Assembly (NCBI GenBank): GCA_021205185.1
Contig: JAJPYB010000009.1
Span: 62,001-126,000, forward strand
DNA length: 64,000 nt
Source: Ruminococcus sp.
GTDB taxonomy: Bacteria; Bacillota; Clostridia; Oscillospirales; Ruminococcaceae
Direction: 5' to 3'
Shown: in pieces, positions 62,878 to 64,000 of the stretch
Numbering within the stretch: the first letter of the stretch is position 1
Layout of the letters: the number at the start of each line of letters is the position of its first letter
Notes under the pieces: model-generated
Databases searched by the model: none
Told to the model about the DNA's origin: nothing
The model's input: only the letters and a program-made list of their open reading frames with translations
Made by a program: the position numbers and the translations under genes

Positions 62878-64000
62878 TTACAGAGATTCCTTCTTGTATG
62901 TTTTTAAGAACTCCACAAGCGCCTCTTTAAGCGCCTCCTCATTTTCTTTCGTCAAGTCCTTGGTCTGCGTGATTGAATCTACAATTTCAGGATGAGAATA
63001 GTGCATAAATCTGAACAGGCTGTCCTGACAGTCTGTAACCTTTGAAGCTGAGATTTCATCCAGATAATCGTTTACAACCGCATAAATAATCAACACCTGA
63101 TCCTCAACGCTAAGCGGTGAGCTCTTGCCCTGCTTTAAAACTTCAACTATTCTCTCACCCTGTTCAAGACGCTTTTTTGTGTCAGCATCAAGATCTGAAC
63201 CGAACTGCGAGAAGGATTGCAGCTCCATATATTGAGAATACATAAGCTTCAGCGAGCCTGAAACCTTTTTCATAGCCTTTATCTGAGCGTTACCGCCAAC
63301 ACGGGAAACTGAAATACCAGGGTTTACAGCAGGTCTGATTCCAGAGAAGAAAAGCTCAGACTCCAGGAAAATCTGTCCGTCGGTAATTGAAATAACATTT
63401 GTAGGAATGTAAGCTGATACATCTCCTGCCTGAGTTTCGATAATCGGAAGGGCTGTGATTGAGCCGCCGCCGTATTCCTCGCTTAAATTACAAGCACGCT
63501 CTAAAAGTCTTGAATGGAGGTAAAATACATCGCCAGGATAAGCTTCTCTGCCCGTTGGTCTTTGAAGCAGCAGCGACATAGTTCTATAAGCTACTGCGTG
63601 CTTTGAAAGGTCGTCGTAAACAATTAAAACGTCCTTTCCCTGAAGCATAAAATATTCAGCCATAGCGCAGCCGGAATAAGGCGCAATATATTGAATAGGA
63701 GCCTTTTCACTTGCTGCAGCAGAAACGACGATTGTATACTTCATAGCTCCCGCTTTATCCAATGTATCAACTACGTTTGCGACAGTAGAGTTTTTCTGTC
63801 CAATCGCAACATAAATACACAGGCAGTCCTTGTCAGACTGATTGATGATTGTGTCAAGAGCGATTGTTGTTTTACCAGTTTGCCTGTCGCCGATAATAAG
63901 CTCTCTTTGACCTCTGCCGATAGGAATCATCGAGTCGATTGACTTAATACCAGTCTGAAGCGGCTTGTTTACAGATTTTCTTGCAATAATTCCAAATGCA
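62878..64000 (-). CDS. atpA: F0F1 ATP synthase alpha subunit, partial (5' end beyond right edge)
   Basis: [25 protein letters not shown]; frame open to window edge ([24 protein letters not shown]). Confidence 0.97.
   Translation of the reverse strand, partial: AFGIIARKSVNKPLQTGIKSIDSMIPIGRGQRELIIGDRQTGKTTIALDTIINQSDKDCLCIYVAIGQKNSTVANVVDTLDKAGAMKYTIVVSAAASEKAPIQYIAPYSGCAMAEYFMLQGKDVLIVYDDLSKHAVAYRTMSLLLQRPTGREAYPGDVFYLHSRLLERACNLSEEYGGGSITALPIIETQAGDVSAYIPTNVISITDGQIFLESELFFSGIRPAVNPGISVSRVGGNAQIKAMKKVSGSLKLMYSQYMELQSFSQFGSDLDADTKKRLEQGERIVEVLKQGKSSPLSVEDQVLIIYAVVNDYLDEISASKVTDCQDSLFRFMHYSHPEIVDSITQTKDLTKENEEALKEALVEFLKTYKKESL

Overview
64-kb chromosomal window from a low-GC, spore-forming Firmicute, probably a Clostridia/Ruminococcus-like lineage (inferred from gene content). 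Most of it is conserved housekeeping DNA: end of tsf, SCIFF-type radical-SAM maturase, glyA, rarA, prfA, ligA, gatCAB, yqfCD-phoH-ybeY-era-recO-mutS2, xerC-like, mltG, thyX, recN-argR-nadK-tlyA-dxs-ispA-xseBA-nusB, a complete spoIIIAA-AH operon, pyk, and atpAGDC running off the right edge. The main accessory region is a minus-strand magnesium-homeostasis island (about 4.5-11.9 kb). It holds two paralogous MgtA-type P-type ATPases, a receiver-less OmpR/PhoB-type DNA-binding protein, MgtC and a DUF3784-like membrane protein. Two small ORFs there are missing from the supplied ORF track: a 47-aa hydrophobic protein with a strong Shine-Dalgarno directly after mgtA, and a 29-aa leader ORF (MDSDGSPRRDK...) directly before mgtA that overlaps a composite hairpin. 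The layout resembles enterobacterial mgtL-mgtA / mgtCBR but is built from Firmicute parts, and is the best candidate for an undescribed regulatory system. Other points of note are palindromes in the thyX and xerC-like promoter regions, an SD-sequestering hairpin in front of yunB with an internal promoter, an orphan SCIFF maturase, and a second TsaD/Kae1-like protein. All calls come from reading the sequence and supplied translations; no database search was run.
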